From: Ramlibacter sp.
Lineage (GTDB): Bacteria; Pseudomonadota; Gammaproteobacteria; Burkholderiales; Burkholderiaceae_C
DNA length: 8,633 nucleotides
Direction of reading: 5' to 3'
NCBI GenBank assembly: GCA_021156245.1
Contig: JAJNBO010000072.1
Span: 1 to 8,633 of the forward strand
The position numbers and the translations under genes were made by a program. Within the stretch, counting starts at the first letter, position 1. Every line of letters starts with the position of its first letter. This document shows, piece by piece, positions 1-5,813 of this stretch. The notes under the pieces are model-generated. The model did not search any database. It was given only the letters and a program-made list of their open reading frames with translations, and was not told the DNA's origin.

Positions 1-191
1 AGCGATTGCCAGAGGTTGGTGACGAACGAGGGCAGGGTGAGCAGGCTCGCGGCCTGGGGAACGGGCATGAGCAAGCCGAGGAAGCCCATCGCGAAGGTCG
101 GCAAACCCATTCCGAGCACGCCCTTGACGAAGCCGGCGGCGAAGAAGATCGCACTGACGATGACGAAGAAGGGCAGGTGGTCGTGGAGCAT
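1..191 (-). CDS. TSUP (TauE/SafE) family permease, 5' part only
   Basis: The reverse strand from ATG at 191-189 reads open to the window edge, giving the first 63 or so residues of a membrane protein. It opens MLHDHLPFFVIVSAIFFAAG, then has the glycine-rich segment FVKGVLGMGLPTFAMG and a second hydrophobic run ending LPSFVTNLWQSL. This pattern, an N-terminal membrane helix followed by KG-x-x-G-M-G-L-P and L-P-S-x-x-T-N, is typical of TauE/SafE (TSUP) permeases, which export sulfite, sulfonates or related organic anions across the inner membrane. The substrate cannot be told from this fragment. An in-frame GTG at 197-195 is an alternative start; neither start has a clear Shine-Dalgarno. The gene diverges from a LysR-type regulator gene starting at 277, the usual arrangement for a regulator and its transporter target. 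The 3' end lies outside the window. The family call is fairly secure, the function open. Confidence 0.82.
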   Translation of the reverse strand, partial: MLHDHLPFFVIVSAIFFAAGFVKGVLGMGLPTFAMGFLGLLMPVPQAASLLTLPSFVTNLWQS

Positions 192-229
192 GGCCACGCC
201 AGTTTCGGGGCACGCGCTCGATCGCACCA

Positions 230-244
230 TCAATGATTGGTTGA
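230..244. promoter_or_regulatory. Candidate LysR-type operator (dyad TCAA-N7-TTGA)
   Basis: The 85-base gap between the divergent TSUP and LysR genes holds a perfect 4-7-4 inverted repeat, TCAA (230-233), seven bases, TTGA (241-244). A tighter dyad CAAT-G-ATTG (231-239) sits inside it. LysR-type regulators usually bind 15-bp interrupted dyads of this geometry, although the exact T-N11-A placement is not kept here. The right arm overlaps the possible -35 of the LysR gene, which would suit autorepression. The assignment rests on position and symmetry only. Confidence 0.4.
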
Positions 245-271
245 GGGTCGCGACGCCGGCGTGCGGATAAT
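241..271 (+). promoter_or_regulatory. Candidate promoter of the LysR-type gene
   Basis: TTGAGG (241-246) resembles a sigma-70 -35 and GATAAT (266-271) matches five of six -10 positions. The 19-base spacer is slightly long. The -10 ends only six bases before the ATG at 277, so transcription would begin at or next to the start codon and the message would be leaderless or nearly so. A GGGAG directly abuts the ATG, too close to act as a normal ribosome binding site. Confidence 0.4.
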
Positions 272-276
272 GGGAG

Positions 277-1149
277 ATGCACTTCGGCTGGACCGACCTC
301 CAGATCTTCCTGCACGTGTGCGAGGCCGGCAGCATGACCGGTGCGGCGCAGCGTTGCCACCTGACGCTCGCCGCCGTGAGCGCCCGCATCCGCGGCCTGG
401 AGGAGTCGAGCGGCATCGTCCTGCTCACTCGGGGAGCGCGGGGCGTCGCGCCCACCGCCGCAGGCGTGGTGCTGGCCTCGCATGCCCGGCTGGTGCTCGA
501 GCAGGTGCAGCGCATGGAGCGCGACCTGGTGCATGCGCGGGAAGTGCCGCAGCAGCCTGTCGTGATCCTCGCCAACAGCGCCGCCCTGGCGCGACCCTGG
601 GCGTCCGCATTGGGGGAGTTCGACCACGCGCCCATCCTCGTGCGCGAAAGCCCGAGCGAGGTCACGGTGCAGTCCCTCCGGTCCGGCGCCGCCGACGTGG
701 GCATCGTTTCCGATGCAGTCGATGCGCGGGGACTGGCGAGCCTGGACCTCGGGCCCGACCCGCTGGTGCTGGTCGTCCCGCAAGCCCATGCCTGGGCGTA
801 GCGCGCAAGCGTCCGCTTCCACGAAGTCGTGCAACTGCCCTGGATCGCATGGGGCGAGCAGAGTGCGCTGTCCACGCACCTCCTGCTGCGCGCCGCCGCT
901 TGCGGCGCGGCGCTGGTGCCGCGCTTCACCCACCCTGGCGCCGGCGCCGTCCTGCACCTGGTCGCCCGTGGACTGGGAGTCACCGTGCTGCCCGAGGCGG
1001 TGGTCCACCAGCATCGGGGTGTGGACGGATTTGCCTGCGTCCGCCTCGAGGAGCCCTGGGCCCTTCGGCGATTGCGGGTTTGTCACTCGGGCAATGGCGA
1101 CGCGATCCGAACGAAGATCGCGGAGAGGATCGCCGGGCGCTGGCATTGA
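277..1149 (+). pseudogene. LysR-family transcriptional regulator, interrupted by in-frame TAG at 799-801
   Basis: From ATG 277 the frame encodes a LysR-type regulator of 290 residues plus one internal stop, the usual size for the family. Residues 1-60 or so form the winged helix-turn-helix (DLQIFLHVCEAGSMTGAAQR, then AAVSARIRGLEE), with GVAPTAAG in the wing. A linker helix and a periplasmic-binding-like effector domain follow. Codon 175 is TAG, immediately after HAWA. The same frame then continues without another stop as RASVRFHEVVQLPWIAWGEQ and runs through RGLGVTVLPEAVV, the normal second half of the effector domain, to TGA at 1147-1149. So the gene looks full length apart from one base change, for example CAG to TAG. 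As written, the product would be a 174-residue protein with the DNA-binding domain and half the effector domain. It could be a real recent pseudogene, a sequencing error or a suppressed amber codon. It is divergent from the TSUP permease, its probable target. Confidence 0.85.
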
Positions 1150-1165
1150 CCGATCACGTCATGCC
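1142..1165. terminator. Hairpin between convergent LysR and VOC genes
   Basis: GGCATTGAC (1142-1150) can pair with GTCATGCC (1158-1165) around the seven-base loop CGATCAC, giving eight base pairs with one bulged T. The hairpin includes the end of the LysR frame and fills the 16-base gap up to the VOC stop codon. It is nearly symmetric and so could act in both directions. No T-tract follows on either strand, so it is not a classical intrinsic terminator; it may only stabilise 3' ends. Confidence 0.3.
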
Positions 1166-1561
1166 TCAAGGTTCGTACGTCTGCCCGTCGAACGCGATCA
1201 GGCAGAACCCGTGCCCGAACGGATCCGCAAAGGTGATGCAGCGGGAGCCCTTCCAGTCCACGCGCGCCGCCTGCTGCACCGCGCCGGCGTCCACGGCCCG
1301 CTTCACTGCCGCATCGAGGTCGTCGACCACGAAATCCATGTGCACCGGCGTCCAGTGCCGTCCGTAGTCGCGCGCGGCCGGAATCGATGCGCCTGGTGAG
1401 GAGCCCTGGTCGTTCTGCAGCAGGTAGATCACCGAGGACGCGCCGACCAGCTCGGCAACGTCGCCATCCAGCGTGCGGCTGTGCCGCAGCCCGAGCGCCG
1501 CCGCGTAGAAGGCGATGGCGGGCGCGAGATCCGGGACGTCGATATTGATGATGACGCGCAT
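1166..1561 (-). CDS. VOC-superfamily (glyoxalase/bleomycin-resistance fold) protein
   Basis: The 131-residue protein has the two beta-alpha-beta-beta-beta modules of the vicinal oxygen chelate fold. The first starts MRVIINIDVPDLAPAIAFYA with the usual D-L-x-x-A-I-x-F-Y and A-L-G-L. The second starts near residue 72 with PVHMDFVVDDLDAAVKRAVD and ends FADPFGHGFCLIAF, the family's DPFG-x-G-F-C-L-I signature. The length is normal for a single-domain member. The histidine at residue 74 fits a metal ligand. Position 6 is Asn where His is often found, and residue 123 in LIAF is Ala where many family enzymes have a metal-binding Glu. Catalysis is therefore uncertain, and a small-molecule binding or resistance role is equally possible. 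The start lies 10 bases after the kinase stop; GAGG about eight bases upstream of the ATG is a modest ribosome binding site. It is probably cotranscribed with the kinase and PH genes. Confidence 0.85.
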   Translation of the reverse strand: MRVIINIDVPDLAPAIAFYAAALGLRHSRTLDGDVAELVGASSVIYLLQNDQGSSPGASIPAARDYGRHWTPVHMDFVVDDLDAAVKRAVDAGAVQQAARVDWKGSRCITFADPFGHGFCLIAFDGQTYEP

Positions 1562-1571
1562 GGTGTGTGCC

Positions 1572-3545
1572 TCACGTCGGCTGCAGCAGGCGCGCCAGCT
1601 CGCCCAGATCCGCCGGCTTCACCAGGTAGTGGTCGAAGCCCGCTTCGCCGCCGCGGTTCCTGTCGTCCGCGCTGCCGTAGCCCGTGAGGGCGATGAAGGT
1701 CGCGGCGCTGCCGTTGGCGTGGGACCGCAGGCGGCGCGCGAGCGTGTAGCCGTCCATGCCGGGCAAGCCGATGTCCAGCACGAACACGTCGAACGGCGTC
1801 TGCGGGATCGCCGCGACGGCGTCCCCGGGCTCGTGCACCACCGTCACGTCGTGGCCGAGGCTTTCCAGGAGCATGCCCAGCGTCTCCGCGGCATCCTTGT
1901 TGTCGTCGACCACCATGACGCGCAGCGCCCGCACGGCCTGCGGGATGTCGGCGCTCGGACTCGCCTTGGACGATGCGGGCGCGCTGGCCTGCATCAGTGG
2001 CAGCGTGACCGTGAAAGTGCTTCCCTGTCCCGGTCCCGCGCTTTGGGCGGCCACGCGGCCGCCGTGCAACTCCACCAGGCTCTTCACGAGCGCAAGCCCC
2101 AGGCCCAGGCCGCCCTGTGCGCGGTCGGGCGTTCGCTCGCCCTGGGTGAACAGGTCGAAGACATGGGGCATCAGCTGCGCGTCGATGCCCATTCCCGTGT
2201 CGGTGACCCGCACCTGCGCATCATCGCCCAGCGTCATGGCGACGGAGAGGGAGCCGTTCGGTTGCGTGTACTTGGCTGCGTTGGTCAGCAGGTTGGAGAC
2301 GACCTGCACCAGGCGCGTGCGGTCTCCCAGCACGCGGACGTCGCCCGATGGCATGCGCGTGGTGAGCTGGTGGCCGCGCGACTCGATCAGGGGGCGCACC
2401 TGCTCGATGGCGGCGCCCAGCACCGATTTCAGCTCCACCGGCTCGCGTTCGAGCTCGACGAGGCCGCGCGTCACGCGCGACACGTCCAGCAGGTCGTCCA
2501 CCAGCTCCGTCATGTGCCGCACCTGCCGCTCGATGATCGCGGCGGAGCGCTCGACGCGCGTGCGGTCGAACGGCGCTGCCTTCAGCAGCTGGGCCGCGGT
2601 GCTGATCGGCGCCAGCGGGTTGCGCAACTCGTGCGCCAGCATGGCGAGGAAATCGTCCTTACGGCGATTGATCGCCAGCAGCTCGTCGCGCGCGCGCTTC
2701 TGCTCGTCGATGTCGGTGCAGGTCCCCATCCAGCGCACGATCTCCCCTTGTTCGTTGCGCACGGGGAGCGCCCGCCCGAGCACCCAGCGGTACTGGCCGG
2801 ACCGGTGCCGCAGCCGGTACTCGATCTCGTACGGCTGGCCGGTCTCCAGGCTGTGCCGCCACACCTGCCAGGCGCGCGGTTGATCCTCCGGGTGGAACAT
2901 GTCGTTCCAGCCGGCGCCGTCGGTGGTGCCGGACGGCACGCCGGTGAACTCGTACCACTGGTGGTTGTAGTAGTCGTGGTAGCCGTCCGGCAGCGTCGAC
3001 CACACCATCTGCGGCATCGCGTCCGCGATCGTGCGGAACTGCGCTTCGCTCGCACGCAGCTTGCGCTCGGCGAGCAGGCGCTCCGTCACGTCCTCGTGGA
3101 TCAGCATCACTTCCGCCACGGCACCGTCGGGGCCCTTGATGGGCCGCGCGGTGGCTTCGACCCAGCGCGCATGTCCAGGCTTGCCCAGTTCCGCCGGATC
3201 GTAGTGGACGGCCGGCAGCCGCACGGCTTCCTCCCCGGCGAAGGCCCGGCGCAGGTGCGCGGTCACGCCCTTGGCTTCGAGCTGCGGGTCGGCCAGCATG
3301 TTGTAGCCGGACAGCACGAACTGGAGGAGCGGGTCGCCGTCATGCGCGCCCCACAACTCCTTCCAGGCGTGGTTCACCATCAGCGTGCGGCCGTCCACGG
3401 AGAGCAGTTGCACGCTGAAGGGTGCCTGCTCGAAGAGCGTCTGGAATCTCTGCTCGGTCTGGACGTCGGCGGCGGGCGGCGTTGGGCTGGGCACCGGCAC
3501 ATTCTGCCCGCTGCACTTCCTGTCGGGCGACGTCCGCTGCCTCAT
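1572..3545 (-). CDS. Cytoplasmic PAS-PAS hybrid sensor histidine kinase with C-terminal receiver
   Basis: The 657-residue protein has two PAS domains (about 30-155 and 163-282), the second followed by the PAC-type ending RWMGTCTDIDEQKRARDE. A HisKA dimerisation domain follows with the H-box MLAHELRNP and phosphoacceptor His305. The HATPase domain shows the N-box LTNAAKY (Asn422), G1 DTGMGI (449-454), F-box (HVFDLF, 461-466) and G2 GGLGLGL (478-484). After a short Ala/Ser/Pro linker, a receiver domain (about 541-655) carries the acidic pair Asp547/Asp548, phosphoacceptor Asp591 in DIGLPGMDGY, Thr621 and Lys643. All catalytic residues are present, so it should autophosphorylate and pass phosphate to its own receiver. 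There is no membrane segment, signal peptide, HPt domain or output domain, so it senses a cytoplasmic cue and needs a partner elsewhere. Its ATG overlaps the TGA of the upstream PH-domain gene (ATGA), which indicates translational coupling. The ligand is unknown; no haem or flavin motif was recognised. Confidence 0.95.
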   Translation of the reverse strand: MRQRTSPDRKCSGQNVPVPSPTPPAADVQTEQRFQTLFEQAPFSVQLLSVDGRTLMVNHAWKELWGAHDGDPLLQFVLSGYNMLADPQLEAKGVTAHLRRAFAGEEAVRLPAVHYDPAELGKPGHARWVEATARPIKGPDGAVAEVMLIHEDVTERLLAERKLRASEAQFRTIADAMPQMVWSTLPDGYHDYYNHQWYEFTGVPSGTTDGAGWNDMFHPEDQPRAWQVWRHSLETGQPYEIEYRLRHRSGQYRWVLGRALPVRNEQGEIVRWMGTCTDIDEQKRARDELLAINRRKDDFLAMLAHELRNPLAPISTAAQLLKAAPFDRTRVERSAAIIERQVRHMTELVDDLLDVSRVTRGLVELEREPVELKSVLGAAIEQVRPLIESRGHQLTTRMPSGDVRVLGDRTRLVQVVSNLLTNAAKYTQPNGSLSVAMTLGDDAQVRVTDTGMGIDAQLMPHVFDLFTQGERTPDRAQGGLGLGLALVKSLVELHGGRVAAQSAGPGQGSTFTVTLPLMQASAPASSKASPSADIPQAVRALRVMVVDDNKDAAETLGMLLESLGHDVTVVHEPGDAVAAIPQTPFDVFVLDIGLPGMDGYTLARRLRSHANGSAATFIALTGYGSADDRNRGGEAGFDHYLVKPADLGELARLLQPT

Positions 3546-3919
3546 CGGAGCACGTAGCTCGCCAGCACTGCTTGCACCTCGTAGATGCTCAGCTTCTTGT
3601 TGAACTGCTTCTGGATCGGCACGGGCGAGCCGGAGATCCAGATCTTGAGCTCGGCCTCCAGGTCGAAGGTCCCTGCCGTTTCCACGCTGAAATGCGTGAT
3701 GCTCCTGTACGGGATCGAGTGGTACTCGACCTTGCTGCCGGTCATGCCCTGCTTGTCCACCAGCACGAAGCGCTTGTCGGTGAAGACCAGGTAGTCGCGT
3801 ATCAGCTGGTAGGCGTGCTGCACCGACTCGCCTGGCGCCAGGATCTGCCCAAACTCATGCTGGATCTTTGCCGGATCGATCTTGGACGCGTTGCCCAGCA
3901 TGCCGTCGAAAAGTCCCAT
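3542..3919 (-). CDS. Bacterial PH-domain protein (bPH_1/DUF1696 type)
   Basis: This 125-residue protein begins MGLFDGMLGNASKIDPAKIQ and continues with a compact beta-rich domain: ILAPGESVQHAYQLIRDYLV, FTDKRFVLVDKQGMTGSK, EYHSIPYRSITHFSVETAGT, then FDLEAELKIWISG and a final amphipathic helix (YEVQAVLASYVL). This order, with F-T-x-K-R-x-x-x-V-D-K-Q-G and Y-x-S-I-P-Y-x-S-I, is characteristic of the small stand-alone bacterial PH domains. They are structurally known but of unclear function and may mediate protein contacts. The start is set by AGGAGG (reverse complement of 3924-3929), four bases before the ATG at 3919-3917. The frame stays open far upstream, but that extension lies antisense to two other genes and has no family character. 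It is first in a unit with the hybrid kinase (ATGA overlap) and VOC gene, so a role in that signalling unit is plausible but unproven. Confidence 0.9.
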   Translation of the reverse strand: MGLFDGMLGNASKIDPAKIQHEFGQILAPGESVQHAYQLIRDYLVFTDKRFVLVDKQGMTGSKVEYHSIPYRSITHFSVETAGTFDLEAELKIWISGSPVPIQKQFNKKLSIYEVQAVLASYVLR

Positions 3920-3923
3920 GGGG

Positions 3924-3946
3924 CCTCCTGTGTACGCGCGTTTATA
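3924..3946 (-). promoter_or_regulatory. -10 box and Shine-Dalgarno of the PH-kinase-VOC unit
   Basis: Read on the minus strand, TATAAA (3946-3941) is a good sigma-70 -10. It is followed by a short leader with a perfect AGGAGG (3929-3924) four bases before the ATG of the PH gene. No convincing -35 was found at 16-18 bases. The same six base pairs, read as TTTATA on the plus strand, could serve as the -35 for the divergent hydrolase gene, so the two promoters may overlap and compete. Confidence 0.5.
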
Positions 3947-3970
3947 CAGGGGCACCGGCCGCGCTAAGCT
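3941..3970 (+). promoter_or_regulatory. Candidate promoter of the alpha/beta hydrolase gene
   Basis: TTTATA (3941-3946) matches four of six -35 positions. After an 18-base spacer, TAAGCT (3965-3970) keeps the three most conserved -10 positions. The -10 ends seven bases before the GTG start at 3977 and there is no Shine-Dalgarno, so a leaderless message is likely if this promoter is real. The match is weak and unsupported by experiment. Confidence 0.33.
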
Positions 3971-3976
3971 TGTCCC

Positions 3977-4798
3977 GTGTCCAAGACGCCCTGGATCGTC
4001 CTGCTGCTGGCGCTCGCCGCGCTCGCGTGTTATGCGCTGGTGCTCGCCTTGCTGTGGTGGCGGCAGGAGAGCCTGCTGTTCTATCCGGTGCCGCTGCCGG
4101 CGGAGCAGCGCCTGGCCCCTGCGCCGGACATCCAGGAGCACGCGGTGGACGTTCCCGGCGCGCGCCTGTCCGTGCTGCACCTGCAACGCCCCGGGGCGCG
4201 CGGCCTGGTGTTCTTCCTGCACGGCAATGCCGGCAACCTGCAGGGGTGGTTCTCGAACACGGACTTCTACCGGGAGGCGGGATACGACCTGGTGATGATG
4301 GACTACCGCGGCTTCGGCAAGAGCACCGGCCGCATCGCCAGCGCGGACCAGTTGCGCGAGGACGTGCGCGCGGTCTGGACACTGGTGGCTCCGCAGTACC
4401 GTGGGCGCAAGGTCGTCCTGTACGGCCGCTCCCTCGGCACGGGCCTCGCGGCCGATCTCGCGGAGGAGCTCAGTGCGCAGGGCCGGCCACCCGACCTCAC
4501 GGTGCTGGTCTCTCCCTACACCAGCTTCCGCGCCCTGGCGGCGGAGTTCTACCCATGGGTGCCGGGCGCGCTGCTTCGCTATCCGCTGGAAACCGAGAAG
4601 CACCTCCCCGGCATCAACGGGCCCGTGCTCCTGGTGCATGCGGAACAGGACACCCTGATCCGCGGCCATCACCTGCAGCGGCTGCAACAGGTGCTGCCCG
4701 GTGCGCGGGTGCTGCTGGTGCCCCGCGCGGGCCACAACGACCTGCACGAGTCGCCGGTGTACCGCGAAGGACTGCGGCGGGCCCTGGGCGCGCTCTAG
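3977..4798 (+). CDS. Membrane-anchored alpha/beta hydrolase (YfhR/Bem46-like)
   Basis: The 273-residue protein has one N-terminal hydrophobic helix (about residues 6-27) that should anchor it in the inner membrane. The following LLFYPVPLP segment is common in this family. The alpha/beta hydrolase domain shows the oxyanion-hole motif FFLHGNAGN (about 79-87), DYRGFGKSTG (109-118), the nucleophile elbow YGRSLGTG with Ser152, an acid at Asp225 in HAEQDTLI and the catalytic His253 in AGHNDL. The triad is complete, so it is probably an active serine hydrolase (esterase, thioesterase or peptidase-like); the substrate is unknown. The start is a GTG at 3977. No Shine-Dalgarno precedes it, but a -10-like TAAGCT ends seven bases upstream. 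It is divergent from the PH gene and convergent with the TerB-like gene, sharing a CTAG in which both stop codons lie. Confidence 0.9.
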   Translation: MSKTPWIVLLLALAALACYALVLALLWWRQESLLFYPVPLPAEQRLAPAPDIQEHAVDVPGARLSVLHLQRPGARGLVFFLHGNAGNLQGWFSNTDFYREAGYDLVMMDYRGFGKSTGRIASADQLREDVRAVWTLVAPQYRGRKVVLYGRSLGTGLAADLAEELSAQGRPPDLTVLVSPYTSFRALAAEFYPWVPGALLRYPLETEKHLPGINGPVLLVHAEQDTLIRGHHLQRLQQVLPGARVLLVPRAGHNDLHESPVYREGLRRALGAL

Positions 4799-5745
4799 CG
4801 ACCCCCGCGCACCATCGACAGCACCTTGCCCACGTCCATCGTGCGCGCCTGTTGCTGCATCTGCGGCAGGTAGCGGCCCTGCAGGCCCTGCGCTTCGTTC
4901 GAGATGCTGGCGTACGCATCCTTCAGCATCTGCGTGGACAACGTGCGGCCGCCTGCGTAGTAGCGCTTGGCCACGTGCCCCAGCGCATACGTCGCCGCGA
5001 AACTCATGCCGGAACTGACGGCCTGCTGCCCGACACCGCGCACCAGTCCGCCACCGAGGCGCCCGAGCAGGCCGCCCAGCAGCTTGCGACCCGCTTGCTC
5101 CAGGTACTGCGACGTCAGGCCGACGCCCACCGTCGCGAGGAAGTCCTTGATGTGGCCGGAGTCGAGTTCGTAGCCGTACGACTGGCCGATGCGATACACC
5201 ATGCGCATCTGCAGCGGGATGATGGCCATGGTCGACAGCGTCTCGGGCAGCAGCTCCAAAGCGCCGTTGGTGATGGCGGCGTTCAGGATCAATTGGTCCA
5301 GCTCCTGCTCGCTGACCTTGGCGGTGCGCACCCCCGTGCATTCCGCGGCAGGAATCGGCCCGTCGACCGGAGAGGCGGCGACCGCGTTGGCGGTCTCTGT
5401 GAACTCCCTTGCACGGCCCGCATCCAGGCTCAACTTGCCGCGCAGTTCCTCGAGGAACTTCTGTTCGGGGACCGATTGCACGCCATCGGCATCGCAAACG
5501 CACACCGCCATCTCGTACGCCAGCTGGCGCGCCTCCATCGACTGCAGGGCCCCGGCTGCACCCGCCATGTCGACGCGCTTCATCAGCACGTCCTGCACCA
5601 GGGTGGGCAGGTGCACCGCGTCCGAATGCGCCAGCGCGTCGGCGATCCGCTTGACCTCGGCGCGCTCGCGATCGTGCTTGTCGCCGTCCGCGAAGGCGGC
5701 CATCAGGCTGAGGGAGAGAATGGCTTGCGTTTCCGTTTGTGTCAT
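4795..5745 (-). CDS. TerB-like plus DUF697 domain protein
   Basis: The 316-residue product has two parts. Residues 1-120 or so are helical and acidic, with AAFADGDKHDRERAEVKRIA near the start and a second acidic turn, VCVCDADGVQSVPEQKFLEE (81-100). These resemble the repeated D-G-x-x-x-x-x-E motifs of TerB/DjlA-type domains, which bind metal. Residues about 165-280 match the DUF697 (YcjF-like) pattern: IIPLQMRMVYRIGQSYGYEL, then a Gly/Leu-rich amphipathic region (LLGGLLGRLGGGLVRGVG) and AATYALGHVAKRYY. That part is probably membrane-associated. The C-terminal tail is Gln-rich. The function is unknown; TerB relatives are linked to stress and tellurite responses. The start at 5745 was chosen for GGAG six bases upstream; a 31-residue longer frame from 5838 would overlap the AraC gene and has no family character. 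Its TAG shares CTAG 4795-4798 with the hydrolase stop. Confidence 0.83.
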   Translation of the reverse strand: MTQTETQAILSLSLMAAFADGDKHDRERAEVKRIADALAHSDAVHLPTLVQDVLMKRVDMAGAAGALQSMEARQLAYEMAVCVCDADGVQSVPEQKFLEELRGKLSLDAGRAREFTETANAVAASPVDGPIPAAECTGVRTAKVSEQELDQLILNAAITNGALELLPETLSTMAIIPLQMRMVYRIGQSYGYELDSGHIKDFLATVGVGLTSQYLEQAGRKLLGGLLGRLGGGLVRGVGQQAVSSGMSFAATYALGHVAKRYYAGGRTLSTQMLKDAYASISNEAQGLQGRYLPQMQQQARTMDVGKVLSMVRGGR

Positions 5746-5777
5746 CGAAGGCTCCGTTCGGACCAGCCAGATAGAGT

Positions 5778-5807
5778 GCGGGGCCCCGCGCGGGTTCCCC
5801 CGATAAT
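5778..5807 (+). promoter_or_regulatory. Control region of the AraC gene: 12-bp palindrome and GATAAT -10
   Basis: The 68-base gap between the divergent TerB-like and AraC genes contains a perfect 12-bp palindrome, GCGGGGCCCCGC (5778-5789). Then comes GATAAT (5802-5807), a five-of-six -10 match ending seven bases before the AraC ATG at 5814. No -35 match was found; the palindrome occupies that position, so the promoter may depend on an activator or be blocked by a repressor there. GC-rich palindromes also arise by chance at this base composition. Confidence 0.35.
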
Positions 5808-5813
5808 TCCTGG

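Noticed and set aside
221..237. ATC-N11-GAT inverted repeat in the TSUP/LysR gap
   Set aside because: The arms are only three bases long and expected by chance; the overlapping TCAA-N7-TTGA dyad is a better operator candidate.
829..1149. A separate 106-residue gene starting at GTG 829
   Set aside because: It is in the same frame as the LysR gene and continues its effector domain directly. It has no ribosome binding site and no independent fold, so it is treated as the 3' half of the broken gene.
1515..3557. A 680-codon open frame on the plus strand opposite the hybrid kinase
   Set aside because: It is rich in His, Arg, Ala and Val with no domain character, and it is antisense to a kinase with every catalytic motif. 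Such frames arise by GC-rich codon bias on the opposite strand.
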